Assembly: GCA_016194795.1 (NCBI GenBank)
Contig: JACQAX010000189.1
Span: 1-19,429, forward strand
Direction: 5' to 3'
DNA: 19,429 bases
DNA from: Deltaproteobacteria bacterium
GTDB taxonomy: Bacteria; Bdellovibrionota; UBA1018; UBA923
The number at the start of each line of letters is the position of its first letter. Within the stretch, counting starts at the first letter, position 1. Both the position numbers and the translations under genes were made by a program. The notes beneath the pieces were generated by a model. It saw only the letters and a program-made list of their open reading frames with translations. It was not told the DNA's origin and did not search any database. Below are positions 13,660 through 19,429 of the stretch, in pieces.

Positions 13660-14613
13660 ATGTCGGCCGCTGAAAAACTCGTACCGTCGCAGGAACCGCT
13701 CACCGAAGCCCAGCGCCTGGCTGCCGCCATTGACCGCTATTACGCGAACATCTCGCGGCTGACCCTCGAGTACGTCCCGGTGAACCTGGACCTCATCATC
13801 CTGCACAAGATCCCGGACGTGGCCCTGTTCCTGCCCCAGGCCGGAACCCAGCCGGTCCAGTACAGCCCGTTTCGCGGCAAGGGCATGTACGTGAGCCAGG
13901 CCGAGCTCGACACGCTCGCGGCCAACGGCCTCACCGAGCTTTATATCCAGCGCGTCGACGTGCCGGTTTTCACGCAGTACGTGGAAAGCGTGCTGGGCGA
14001 GCTCGACACGATCTCGCCCATGGCCGACGACCAGAAAGTCGGCCTGCTGCGCTCCTCGGCCATCCACGTGATGGGCGACATCTTCAACGCCCCCACTCCC
14101 GAGAACATCCAGCGCGGCGTGAAGGCCGTGTCCGGCTTCGTCTACGTGCTCATGCGCGACCCCAAAGCCTACCAGCTGCTGCTCTCGCTTTCCTCGCACG
14201 ACCACTACACGCTCCAGCACTCGGTGGGCGTGGCGACGACGGCGATCATCCTCGCCAAGAAATTCGGCGTTAACGACGAGGCAAGCCTCATCGAAGCGGG
14301 AGTCGGCGGCCTGCTCCACGACATCGGCAAGACGAGCGTGCCCAAAGAGATCATCAACAAGAAGGGACCGCTCGACGAGACCGAGTGGGCCTTGATGAAC
14401 TACCCGATGGGCCTGAGAGGCGAGCAGATCTCGCTGTACGCCAAGATCGTCACGCTTTGCGACATCTACAACGCGATCACGACCGATCGCTCGTACTCGC
14501 AGGCCAAGCCCCCGTTCGAGGCGTTCAAGCTCATCAAGGACAAGCTTTCGCACAAGATCGACCTGAAGCTGTACGAGGCCCTGGTGCAGATCTACGGCGG
14601 CAAGACGACTTGA
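13660..14613 (+). CDS. Degenerate HD-GYP domain protein lacking the HHE-GYP segment
   Basis: A 317-aa protein. Residues about 30-115 form an N-terminal domain with YVPVNLDLIIL, DVALFLP and LTELYIQ, like the N-terminal module of several HD-GYP proteins. Residues about 180-295 are an HD-GYP-type domain with HSVGVATTAIILAKKFG (His187), LLHDIGK (His220, Asp221), KEIINKKGPLD and AKIVTLCDIYNAITTDRSY (Asp268). Between them, TEWALM is followed at once by NYPMGLRGEQISLYAKI, where a normal domain has about 35 more residues carrying the HPxxG histidine and HHExxDGxGYP. The YP and GLRGEQIS belong to the end of the GYP motif, so this looks like a clean in-frame deletion. HD-GYP enzymes hydrolyse cyclic di-GMP; losing three metal-binding histidines probably abolishes that here, leaving a binding or scaffold role. 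No strong Shine-Dalgarno sequence precedes the ATG. Confidence 0.85.
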   Translation: MSAAEKLVPSQEPLTEAQRLAAAIDRYYANISRLTLEYVPVNLDLIILHKIPDVALFLPQAGTQPVQYSPFRGKGMYVSQAELDTLAANGLTELYIQRVDVPVFTQYVESVLGELDTISPMADDQKVGLLRSSAIHVMGDIFNAPTPENIQRGVKAVSGFVYVLMRDPKAYQLLLSLSSHDHYTLQHSVGVATTAIILAKKFGVNDEASLIEAGVGGLLHDIGKTSVPKEIINKKGPLDETEWALMNYPMGLRGEQISLYAKIVTLCDIYNAITTDRSYSQAKPPFEAFKLIKDKLSHKIDLKLYEALVQIYGGKTT

Positions 14614-14632
14614 CGGCTAGCCGCCTCTTCCA

Positions 14633-15745
14633 CTACCTCGGAACCCCGAAATGGCGTTTGCAGAACGCCCGGTCGTCGTCGGTGATGGCATGCCCCTTGG
14701 CCTTCATGCAGCCGAGACAGCTCGCCTCGGAGGTCTTCGTCGCGGGGCCCGAGCAGAGCTGGGTGCACGAGTAGACCTCGTCGGTGGGATCGTCGTAGCG
14801 GTGGCCGTTGTCTCCGAGCTTGAACAGCGCCAGATGCATCGACTCATGGAAGATGAGCGGCGCAAGCGACGGCTCGGGCGCGTAGACCGGGTAGTTCTTG
14901 ACGTGCGCCTCGATGCGCTCGTCGCGCGTGGGCAGCGCGCGAATTTCCGAGGGGCTCACCTCGAACTGCGGCGCGAGCTTGCGGAACTCCGCGTGCGTCG
15001 TCGGATCGGCCAGGCCGAGGACCAGACCCGTCGAGATGCCAGGCTGCGTCCAGGCGTTGTCGCGGGTCGAGGAGTCGGTGATCTTCTGCGAGCGCGCGGC
15101 GGCCGTTCGCAGGGCATAGATCGCCGCGACGCCGCTCTTCTCGTCGCCGCAGCTTTCGAGGTCGATGCGATAACCGCTTGGCACGTGCAGGACGTTGTCG
15201 CTCGTGTCGACGCACGAGAGGCCGGCATCGAAGATCGCCGCCGACTTGCCCACGGCAAGCAGCGGAGCGCGCGCGGTATCGACGCAGTCGGCGCCCTTGG
15301 AGCTCGAGCCCTTCTGCGAGCACAGGCATTTGGCGTAGTCTTTCGTGGGGTCCGACGCGAGCACGGGCGCGGCCTGCCCCGGCTTGAGGTCGGTCTTGCG
15401 GACGTCGTCGTGGCCCGGGATAAAGCGATCGACTCGCGTTCCGACGAGCCGGCCGCCGCGATACTCCCTTTCGGTGATCGTCTTGCCGGTGGCCAAGTAG
15501 GTCACGCGCGACTCGATCCGGTATTCGGGCGCGAGCGTCGCGTCGCGGACGATCAGGAGCGTGGTGCGCCCCTGCTCGTCGAACTCGCGATGCACCACTT
15601 GCCCGCTGCCCAATCGCACGTCGGTGAAAGAGGTCTCGAAAAGCGTCTCGAAATCGGCTCCGGGCCCGGCCCCAGGCCCCGCCCATAAAAGCTGAGCCGT
15701 GAGCAACGCGAGCAGCGCAAGCGCTGCTGAAAAACCTGCTGTCAT
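14633..15745 (-). CDS. Exported HESMH metallopeptidase-like protein under a sigma-54-like promoter
   Basis: A 370-aa protein. ATG at 15745 is chosen because GGGGAGAG lies just upstream and a signal peptide follows at once (FSAALALLALLTAQLLWAG, residues 5-23). The zinc motif HESMH is at 300-304 (PLIFHESMHLALFKLG), and Glu323 in DPTDEVYSC may be the third ligand. Cysteines cluster in the last 50 residues (YSCTQLC, ASCLGC, FCKRHF) and at 140-200, suggesting disulphides after export. The middle (about 50-120) has beta-type sequence with YLATGKTITEREYRGGRLVG, like toxin_YwqK-type repeats, but too short to call. It is not clearly homologous to the other two HExxH proteins here outside the motif. 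It converges on the HD-GYP-like gene with a 19-bp gap containing the palindrome CGGCTAGCCG (14614-14623). Confidence 0.75.
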   Translation of the reverse strand: MTAGFSAALALLALLTAQLLWAGPGAGPGADFETLFETSFTDVRLGSGQVVHREFDEQGRTTLLIVRDATLAPEYRIESRVTYLATGKTITEREYRGGRLVGTRVDRFIPGHDDVRKTDLKPGQAAPVLASDPTKDYAKCLCSQKGSSSKGADCVDTARAPLLAVGKSAAIFDAGLSCVDTSDNVLHVPSGYRIDLESCGDEKSGVAAIYALRTAAARSQKITDSSTRDNAWTQPGISTGLVLGLADPTTHAEFRKLAPQFEVSPSEIRALPTRDERIEAHVKNYPVYAPEPSLAPLIFHESMHLALFKLGDNGHRYDDPTDEVYSCTQLCSGPATKTSEASCLGCMKAKGHAITDDDRAFCKRHFGVPR

Positions 15746-15772
15746 ATCGTCTCTCCCCACCCCTTGAGAAAG

Positions 15773-15789
15773 AGCAAGCGGCATGCCCG
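15773..15789 (-). promoter_or_regulatory. Sigma-54-like promoter for the HESMH metallopeptidase gene
   Basis: The minus strand reads CGGGCATGCCGCTTGCT. GG and GC are exactly 10 bp apart, the -12 block TTGCT is perfect and GGCA of the -24 block is kept, with G for T and T for C as mismatches. Transcription would start near 15762, 17 bases before the ATG at 15745, leaving room for the ribosome-binding site. Inverted repeats CGGTC-N6-GACCG (15817-15832) and GGGCAC...GTGCCC (15812-15853) lie 30-65 bp upstream. Confidence 0.55.
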
Positions 15790-15867
15790 CGCAAACGCGC
15801 GAACTCACTGAGGGCACGGTCGCGCAGGACCGCGAGCTGGCTTTACGGTGCCCAAACCCTGCGCAGT

Positions 15868-16209
15868 CTAGCTCTTCTCTTCCGAAGAGTGGCTGCCCTT
15901 CACCGACTTCTTGTCGAAGTCGACCTCGACGCTGACCTTGATGCGATGGCCTTCGAGGAACTTCTTGGCTTCGGCGGCGATGTCCACGCGCGCGAGCACT
16001 TGGGCGGCCTCCTTGGCGAAGGTCGACAGGAACTCGGACTTGGTCTTCTGGGCGTTCTCGAGAAACCCGCCCCAGAGCTCCTTGGGGAGCTTCATCTCGG
16101 AGAGGTACGAGCGCACCGACTCCTCCGTGAGAAAGATCGTGCCCACGCCCGTGAGGACGATTTTCTTCATCGCCTCGGCCAGCTGCGATTTAATGTCGTC
16201 GGCGCCCAT
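15868..16209 (-). CDS. 113-aa helical protein, possibly phasin-like
   Basis: It starts 3 bp after the SRPBCC gene stop, with GAGGTG as ribosome-binding site inside the end of that gene, so the two are tightly coupled. The protein opens with an amphipathic helix (DDIKSQLAEAMKKIVLTGVGTIFLTEESVRSYL), continues helical (LPKELWGGFLENAQKTKSEFLSTFAKEAAQVLARVDIAAEAKKFLEGH) and ends with a short beta-like stretch (IKVSVEVDFDKK) and an acidic/Ser tail. The KKIVLTGVGT...LTEE opening and overall length recall phasin or PhaF-type granule-associated proteins, but I see no polyhydroxyalkanoate synthesis gene nearby, so this stays a suggestion. No signal peptide. It is the last gene of the minus operon; no clear terminator follows. 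Confidence 0.7.
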   Translation of the reverse strand: MGADDIKSQLAEAMKKIVLTGVGTIFLTEESVRSYLSEMKLPKELWGGFLENAQKTKSEFLSTFAKEAAQVLARVDIAAEAKKFLEGHRIKVSVEVDFDKKSVKGSHSSEEKS

Positions 16210-16212
16210 GGT

Positions 16213-16641
16213 TCACCTCGATTTGGTGCGCTTCTCGAAGCTGTCGAGCATCTTCGGAAGCGACGATTTGACGAGACCGTTGAGGATCATGCCCGGCACG
16301 TAGATCTTGAAGTCGAGCGCGAGCGAGTAGGTCACCTCGGTGCGTCCGCCGCCCACGTCTTTCAGCGTCCACGAGCCGGAGTTGGCCTTGAGGATGTTGC
16401 TGTCGACGAGCTCCCAGCGCATCCCGCCCGGGCCCTGCTCGAAGTGGTCGAGGGTGTAGGTGATGTCCTTGCTCAGGAGCTGGATGCCGTACTCGACGCG
16501 CGCCTTGCCGGCCTCGCGAGAGAGGATCTTCACTTTCTGGGCGCCGTCGACGAACTCCGGGTACTTCGCGTAGTCGATGATCGTCTCCCAGAGCTTGTCG
16601 CGCGGGACCGTCATCTCGACCGTCTTTGAAGCCTCTGCCAT
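16213..16641 (-). CDS. SRPBCC (START-like) domain protein
   Basis: A 142-aa cytoplasmic protein made of a single polyketide cyclase/COQ10-type fold. It begins TVEMTVPRDKLWETIIDYAKYPEFVDGAQKVKIL, the usual first strand and helices of this family, has KARVEYGIQLL, WELVDSNILKANSGSWTLKDVGGGRTEVTYSLALDF in the middle, and closes with the long C-terminal helix PGMILNGLVKSSLPKMLDSFEKRTKS. These proteins have a hydrophobic pocket and bind lipids, quinones or similar ligands; the ligand is unknown here. AAGGAG lies 8 bp before the ATG. It sits 19 bp after glpX and 3 bp before the phasin-like gene in one operon. Another SRPBCC-like protein, with an export signal, heads the same operon. Confidence 0.85.
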   Translation of the reverse strand: MAEASKTVEMTVPRDKLWETIIDYAKYPEFVDGAQKVKILSREAGKARVEYGIQLLSKDITYTLDHFEQGPGGMRWELVDSNILKANSGSWTLKDVGGGRTEVTYSLALDFKIYVPGMILNGLVKSSLPKMLDSFEKRTKSR

Positions 16642-16660
16642 GGTGGCTCTCCTTGTCCGG

Positions 16661-17614
16661 TTAGAACCGCGGTTTGAGATCGAAGTGGTGCTCGGCCTCG
16701 ATGTGGCGGATCGTGCCGCTCTCGGAGCGCATGACCACCGAGTGGGTGAGCGCGCCGCCGCCGGTGAAACGCACGCCGTCGAGAAAGGTGCCCGTCGTCA
16801 CGCCCGTGGCGCAGAACATCACGTTGCCGCTGGCGAGCTCGTTGATGCGAAAGATGCGGTTGGGATCGGCAACGCCCATCGTCTTGGCCCGGTCGATCTC
16901 GGTCTGGTTGCGCCACTTGAGGCGGCCCTGAAAGTCGCCGCCCACGCAACGAAGCGCCGCCGCCGCGATCACGCCTTCCGGCGCGCCGCCCGTGCCCATG
17001 AGCACGTCGACGCCGCTTTCCGGCTTGCAGGTCGCGATCGCCGCCGAAACGTCGCCGTCGCCGATGAGCCAGATGCGGCAGCCGGCGCGGCGCACCTCCT
17101 CGATCAGCTCGGCGTGGCGCGGGCGATCCAGGATGATGACCGTGAGGTCTTCGAGACGCTTCTTCTTGGCGCGCGCGATCTCGCGCAGGTTCTGCGTCGG
17201 CGTGGAGTCGAGGTCGATCGCGCCGCGAGCGTCACCGCCCACCGCGATCTTTTCCATGTACGTGTCGGGCGCGTGGAGGAACTTGCCTTCTTCGGCGATC
17301 GCGATGACCGCGATCGAGTTCGGGCCGCCGCGCGCGCAGATCGTCGTGCCTTCGAGCGGGTCGAGCGCGAGATCGAGCCTGGGGCCCTGGCCCGTGCCGA
17401 CCTTCTCGCCGATGTAGAGCATCGGGGCCTCGTCGCGCTCGCCTTCGCCGATGACGACCTTGCCGTCGAACTGGATCGAGTTCATCATCCGGCGCATCGC
17501 ATCGACCGCCGCCTGGTCCGCCTGCTTCTCGTCGCCACGACCCATGAAGCGGGCGGCGGCCAAGGCGGCCATTTCAGTCACGCGAACGAACTCCATCGCA
17601 AAGTTGCGGTCCAT
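16661..17614 (-). CDS. glpX: Class II fructose-1,6-bisphosphatase
   Basis: A 317-aa protein of the GlpX family, which hydrolyses fructose-1,6-bisphosphate to fructose-6-phosphate in gluconeogenesis (and, in some bacteria, sedoheptulose-1,7-bisphosphate). The family signatures are present: N-terminal MDRNFAMEFVRVTEMAALAAARFMGRGD, metal site GEGERDE (residues 56-62), DPLEGT (85-90), GDGDVSAAI, GTGGAPEGVIAAAALRC and the C-terminal GALTHSVVMRSESGTIRHIE. Length is normal for the family. GGAGGG stands 7 bp before the ATG. It lies 34 bp after the PilZ gene, with a 15-bp palindrome in the gap, and 19 bp before the SRPBCC gene. Catabolic clusters with glpFK are absent, so a gluconeogenic role is more likely than glycerol use. 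Confidence 0.96.
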   Translation of the reverse strand: MDRNFAMEFVRVTEMAALAAARFMGRGDEKQADQAAVDAMRRMMNSIQFDGKVVIGEGERDEAPMLYIGEKVGTGQGPRLDLALDPLEGTTICARGGPNSIAVIAIAEEGKFLHAPDTYMEKIAVGGDARGAIDLDSTPTQNLREIARAKKKRLEDLTVIILDRPRHAELIEEVRRAGCRIWLIGDGDVSAAIATCKPESGVDVLMGTGGAPEGVIAAAALRCVGGDFQGRLKWRNQTEIDRAKTMGVADPNRIFRINELASGNVMFCATGVTTGTFLDGVRFTGGGALTHSVVMRSESGTIRHIEAEHHFDLKPRF

Positions 17615-17632
17615 TGAAAACCCTCCGGTAAA

Positions 17633-17647
17633 AGTACTTTAAGTACT
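17633..17647. repeat. Perfect 15-bp palindrome AGTACTT-T-AAGTACT
   Basis: Seven-base arms around one central base in the 34-bp gap between the PilZ stop and the glpX ribosome-binding site. It is AT-rich, unlike its surroundings. It could be an operator controlling an internal glpX promoter or an RNA hairpin; there is no T tract to make it an intrinsic terminator. Confidence 0.4.
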
Positions 17648-17648
17648 A

Positions 17649-18500
17649 CTACTTTCCGGCGGGATTTTCGAACTTTTTCAGGAGCAGGTCTTTGAGGCGC
17701 GGCTCGAGCGGGGCGGCCTCCAGGATGCCTTTAGCCCATTGCGTCTTCTCGGCGTCGATCTTGGCATCGAGCGAAAGGTCGATCTGCTCGAGCTTGACCG
17801 GCTCCTCGGCGAGCAGCATGTCCTCGCGCCGCTCTTTTCCGCACGACTGGCAGACCCCGGTCGAGAACTTGTCGCTGTGCTCGGTCCAGCTCCAGTAATA
17901 GTTCGAGAAGAACACCTCGACCTTGCCCACGTCGCCGCGGTCATTTAGCCGCAAAAGCAGATCCGTGTTGCACACGCCGTGGTACCAGTAGTCGGCCAGC
18001 GGCAGGCGCTCGCGCACGAGCTGCAGGCTCGAGCCCAGCCGGCGCGGGCTCAGCGCGCGCAGCAGCACCGACCGGGAATAGGTGCTCACCGCCTCGACCT
18101 TCAGCGCGGCGCGGTCGCCGTAATAGCCGATGAGCCGCGGGGTGATCTCGATCGAGTCGGGATGCAGGTTGAGGATGCCCTGGATGATCGTGCCCGGCGT
18201 CCAGTACTTCTCGTCGATCTTGATGGAAAGACCGCTCATCGAGAGGTCGTAGACGGGAAAGATACGGCCGGTGCGCGTCTCGCGGAACTGCTCGCGCGAG
18301 AGCAGAAAGCGCGGGTGGCGGCGCCGCTCGAGCAGGCGAAGGTTGGCTGCCGACCCTTTCGGGGAAGCGCTGCCGTTCGAAGCCTCGGAGCCGGCCGAGC
18401 CGTTGTTCGACTTCTTTTTTGTCGACCCCTTCGCCGACGCCTTCGGCGACGACGACTTCGGGGAGACCTTCTTGGTCTTGCTGCCTGGAGGCTTGGTCAT
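17649..18500 (-). CDS. PilZ domain protein with a basic low-complexity N-terminus
   Basis: A 283-aa protein. Residues 1-52 are a Lys/Ser/Gly/Ala-rich low-complexity tail. The PilZ domain begins at about 55 with the cyclic-di-GMP binding signature: RxxxR as R60-R64 in LLERRRHPRF and DxSxxG as D85-S87-G90 in VYDLSMSGLSI. Both parts are intact, so binding is expected. The domain continues to about 150. The C-terminal third (about 165-283) is unassigned, with many aromatic residues (ADYWYHGVCN, FFSNYYWSWTEHSD) and a CxxC pair (Cys217, Cys220 in VCQSCGKERRE) that could hold a metal with help from other residues. It follows the exported SRPBCC-like gene by 15 bp and precedes glpX. No good Shine-Dalgarno sequence is seen. 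With the HD-GYP-like gene it is the second protein in the window linked to cyclic di-GMP. Confidence 0.88.
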   Translation of the reverse strand: MTKPPGSKTKKVSPKSSSPKASAKGSTKKKSNNGSAGSEASNGSASPKGSAANLRLLERRRHPRFLLSREQFRETRTGRIFPVYDLSMSGLSIKIDEKYWTPGTIIQGILNLHPDSIEITPRLIGYYGDRAALKVEAVSTYSRSVLLRALSPRRLGSSLQLVRERLPLADYWYHGVCNTDLLLRLNDRGDVGKVEVFFSNYYWSWTEHSDKFSTGVCQSCGKERREDMLLAEEPVKLEQIDLSLDAKIDAEKTQWAKGILEAAPLEPRLKDLLLKKFENPAGK

Positions 18501-18515
18501 CTGATGTTATAGATT

Positions 18516-19259
18516 TTAACGGGCTTTTTGCTTTTTGTACTCTTCTTCAATGTAACCGCGGAAGTTTTTCGTGGCAACGCCTAACACGATCTCCGAGACC
18601 GGCTTGAAGACGAGCGCGACGAGGGTAGGCAGCATTTGCTTCGCGTGCGGCAGCTCCCCCTTGGCCACGGCCAGCGTCCTGCCGCTCTTGTCCCAGAGAT
18701 ACGCATCCACTTTGAATCCGGTCATGTCGCCGCGAACGATCGTGTAACGGATGACGTCCCAATACTGCTGGTCGACTTTCACCCACGAGTGCATGCGCAG
18801 GCCGTGCGTCTCGCCGATCATCTCGATCGTTTTCGTCGCCGGGTCATAGTCGAATTTTTTGATCGCCGACGACATCTTCGGGTACAGCGTGAAGTCCATC
18901 ATCTGAGGACGCGCATAGTCGAGCGGCGTGCGAACCAGCACCGCGTTGACGAAGGCGAAGTCGTCGTCATTCCATTGCGAATTCGTAATGATGTCGTAAT
19001 CTTCGACGACCTTATTGATGCTCTTCGGCTTGAGCAGCTGCTCGAGCGGAGGCTTTACATCGCTGGGAGCCGAAGACGGCGTCGCGGGAGCGCTCGGAGT
19101 CGGGCTCGGCGATGCGGTAGCGAGCGGCGCCGACGGCGCTTTGGCCGCCGCCCCCTGCGGGAGCGGCGCGGCTTTTTTCTTCGCGGCGGGCGCGGCCGCG
19201 AGCCCCGCGCAGGCGAGCAGCACGACGAAGGCGTTTGAATATCTGGAGCTATTCCACAC
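18516..19259 (-). CDS. Exported SRPBCC-like protein with a Pro/Ala/Ser-rich linker
   Basis: A 247-aa protein from a GTG start. The N-terminus has a short hydrophobic stretch (AFVVLLACAGLAAAP). It may be a signal peptide cleaved near AAA, or a lipoprotein signal, since LLAC (Cys17) resembles a lipobox. Residues about 25-68 are a Pro/Ala/Ser/Thr linker with a basic KKK start. The domain from about 78 (VVEDYDIITNSQWNDDDFAFVNAVLVRTPLDYARPQMMDF and on) ends with a long helix (TLVALVFKPVSEIVLGVATKNFRGYIEEEYKKQKAR) and has the helix-strand-helix plan of SRPBCC/START-like proteins. A lipid or hydrophobic ligand is possible. It heads the minus operon with PilZ and glpX. The start is uncertain: only 32 bp separate this GTG from the divergent pgsA-like ATG. 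Confidence 0.68.
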   Translation of the reverse strand: MWNSSRYSNAFVVLLACAGLAAAPAAKKKAAPLPQGAAAKAPSAPLATASPSPTPSAPATPSSAPSDVKPPLEQLLKPKSINKVVEDYDIITNSQWNDDDFAFVNAVLVRTPLDYARPQMMDFTLYPKMSSAIKKFDYDPATKTIEMIGETHGLRMHSWVKVDQQYWDVIRYTIVRGDMTGFKVDAYLWDKSGRTLAVAKGELPHAKQMLPTLVALVFKPVSEIVLGVATKNFRGYIEEEYKKQKAR

Positions 19260-19291
19260 GCTTCGTAATATACACAGGATTGGAAAACCAG

Positions 19292-19429
19292 ATGACTGAA
19301 AAAGAGCTCGATTACAACACGCTGGCCAACAAGCTCACCGCGATCCGCATCGCGTTCGTCCCGCTCGTCGTGCTCTGCCTGTTCGAGGATTCGCTGCGCG
19401 CGGGCGTGGCCGCGGGCATCTTCTTCGGC
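19292..19429 (+). CDS. pgsA: CDP-diacylglycerol--glycerol-3-phosphate 3-phosphatidyltransferase, 3' part outside the window
   Basis: Only the first 46 codons are present. The start reads MTEKELDYNTLANKLTAIRI and then AFVPLVVLCLFE, which matches the opening of PgsA-type CDP-alcohol phosphatidyltransferases (usual pattern N-x-x-N-x-L-T-x-x-R-x-x-x-x-P before the first membrane helix). The catalytic CDP-OH-P motif (DGxxAR...DxxxD) lies beyond the window, so other members of the superfamily, such as phosphatidylserine synthase, are not excluded. PgsA makes phosphatidylglycerol phosphate, and phosphatidylglycerol is the acyl donor for lipoprotein diacylglyceryl transfer. The ATG has AGGA upstream at a loose spacing. 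TAATAT at about 19266-19271 may be a -10 element, which would put its -35 inside the divergent gene. Confidence 0.75.
   Translation, partial: MTEKELDYNTLANKLTAIRIAFVPLVVLCLFEDSLRAGVAAGIFFG

Noticed and set aside
14596..14625. Terminator between the HD-GYP-like and HESMH genes (GGCGGC...GCCGCC, CGGCTAGCCG)
   Set aside because: Arms overlap coding sequence, the loop is long and there is no T tract on either strand.
18360..18500. Simple-sequence repeat region (Lys/Ser/Ala codons)
   Set aside because: This is the low-complexity N-terminus of the PilZ protein, not a DNA repeat of regular unit.

Overview
The window is about 19.4 kb of GC-rich bacterial chromosome with densely packed genes. It carries single-copy housekeeping genes (serB, lnt, glpX, and the start of a pgsA-like gene) among many exported or lipid-anchored proteins. 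There are no tRNA or rRNA genes, insertion sequences, phage genes or CRISPR arrays. The mix of an envelope that needs Lnt, many lipoproteins, secreted proteases, sigma-54 type promoters, PilZ and HD-GYP-like proteins and a FliM relative suggests a Gram-negative, probably from the former Deltaproteobacteria (Bdellovibrionota or Myxococcota-like). No marker gene here settles the phylum.

Left part (1-6334). The 3' end of an endonuclease/exonuclease/phosphatase gene and a small lipoprotein run on plus. Facing them on minus is a tightly packed run: an exported HELTH metallopeptidase, serB, a two-domain lipoprotein, and a protein consisting only of the FliM middle domain. A second exported metallopeptidase (HELGH) is divergent from that run and meets lnt tail to tail.

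Middle part (6331-9609). lnt and an exported subtilisin-like protease lie on minus. The protease is divergent from a lipoprotein gene across a 339-bp intergenic region. That region holds two back-to-back sigma-54 (-24/-12) promoters and, between them, inverted repeats that could be activator sites.

Accessory-looking part (10120-13660). A minus gene encodes a TRASH/MYM-type zinc motif followed by a duplicated EDPDEVW domain, with a near-consensus sigma-70 promoter but no ATG. Divergent from it are a 106-aa protein of unknown family and a 513-aa protein that fuses about 400 residues of coiled coil to an Hsp20 (alpha-crystallin) domain. A small sigma-54-driven reading frame converges on the Hsp20 gene and reaches an intrinsic terminator without a stop codon.

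Right part (13660-19429). A degenerate HD-GYP protein has lost the segment carrying the HHE...GYP signature. A third exported metallopeptidase (HESMH) has its own sigma-54-like promoter. A five-gene minus run follows: exported SRPBCC-like protein, PilZ protein, glpX, SRPBCC protein, phasin-like protein. The window ends in a divergent pgsA-like gene.

The most notable pattern is that four sigma-54-like sites, all ending in TTGCT, precede a subtilase, a lipoprotein, a metallopeptidase and a small unknown protein. This looks like a small regulon of mostly exported products.
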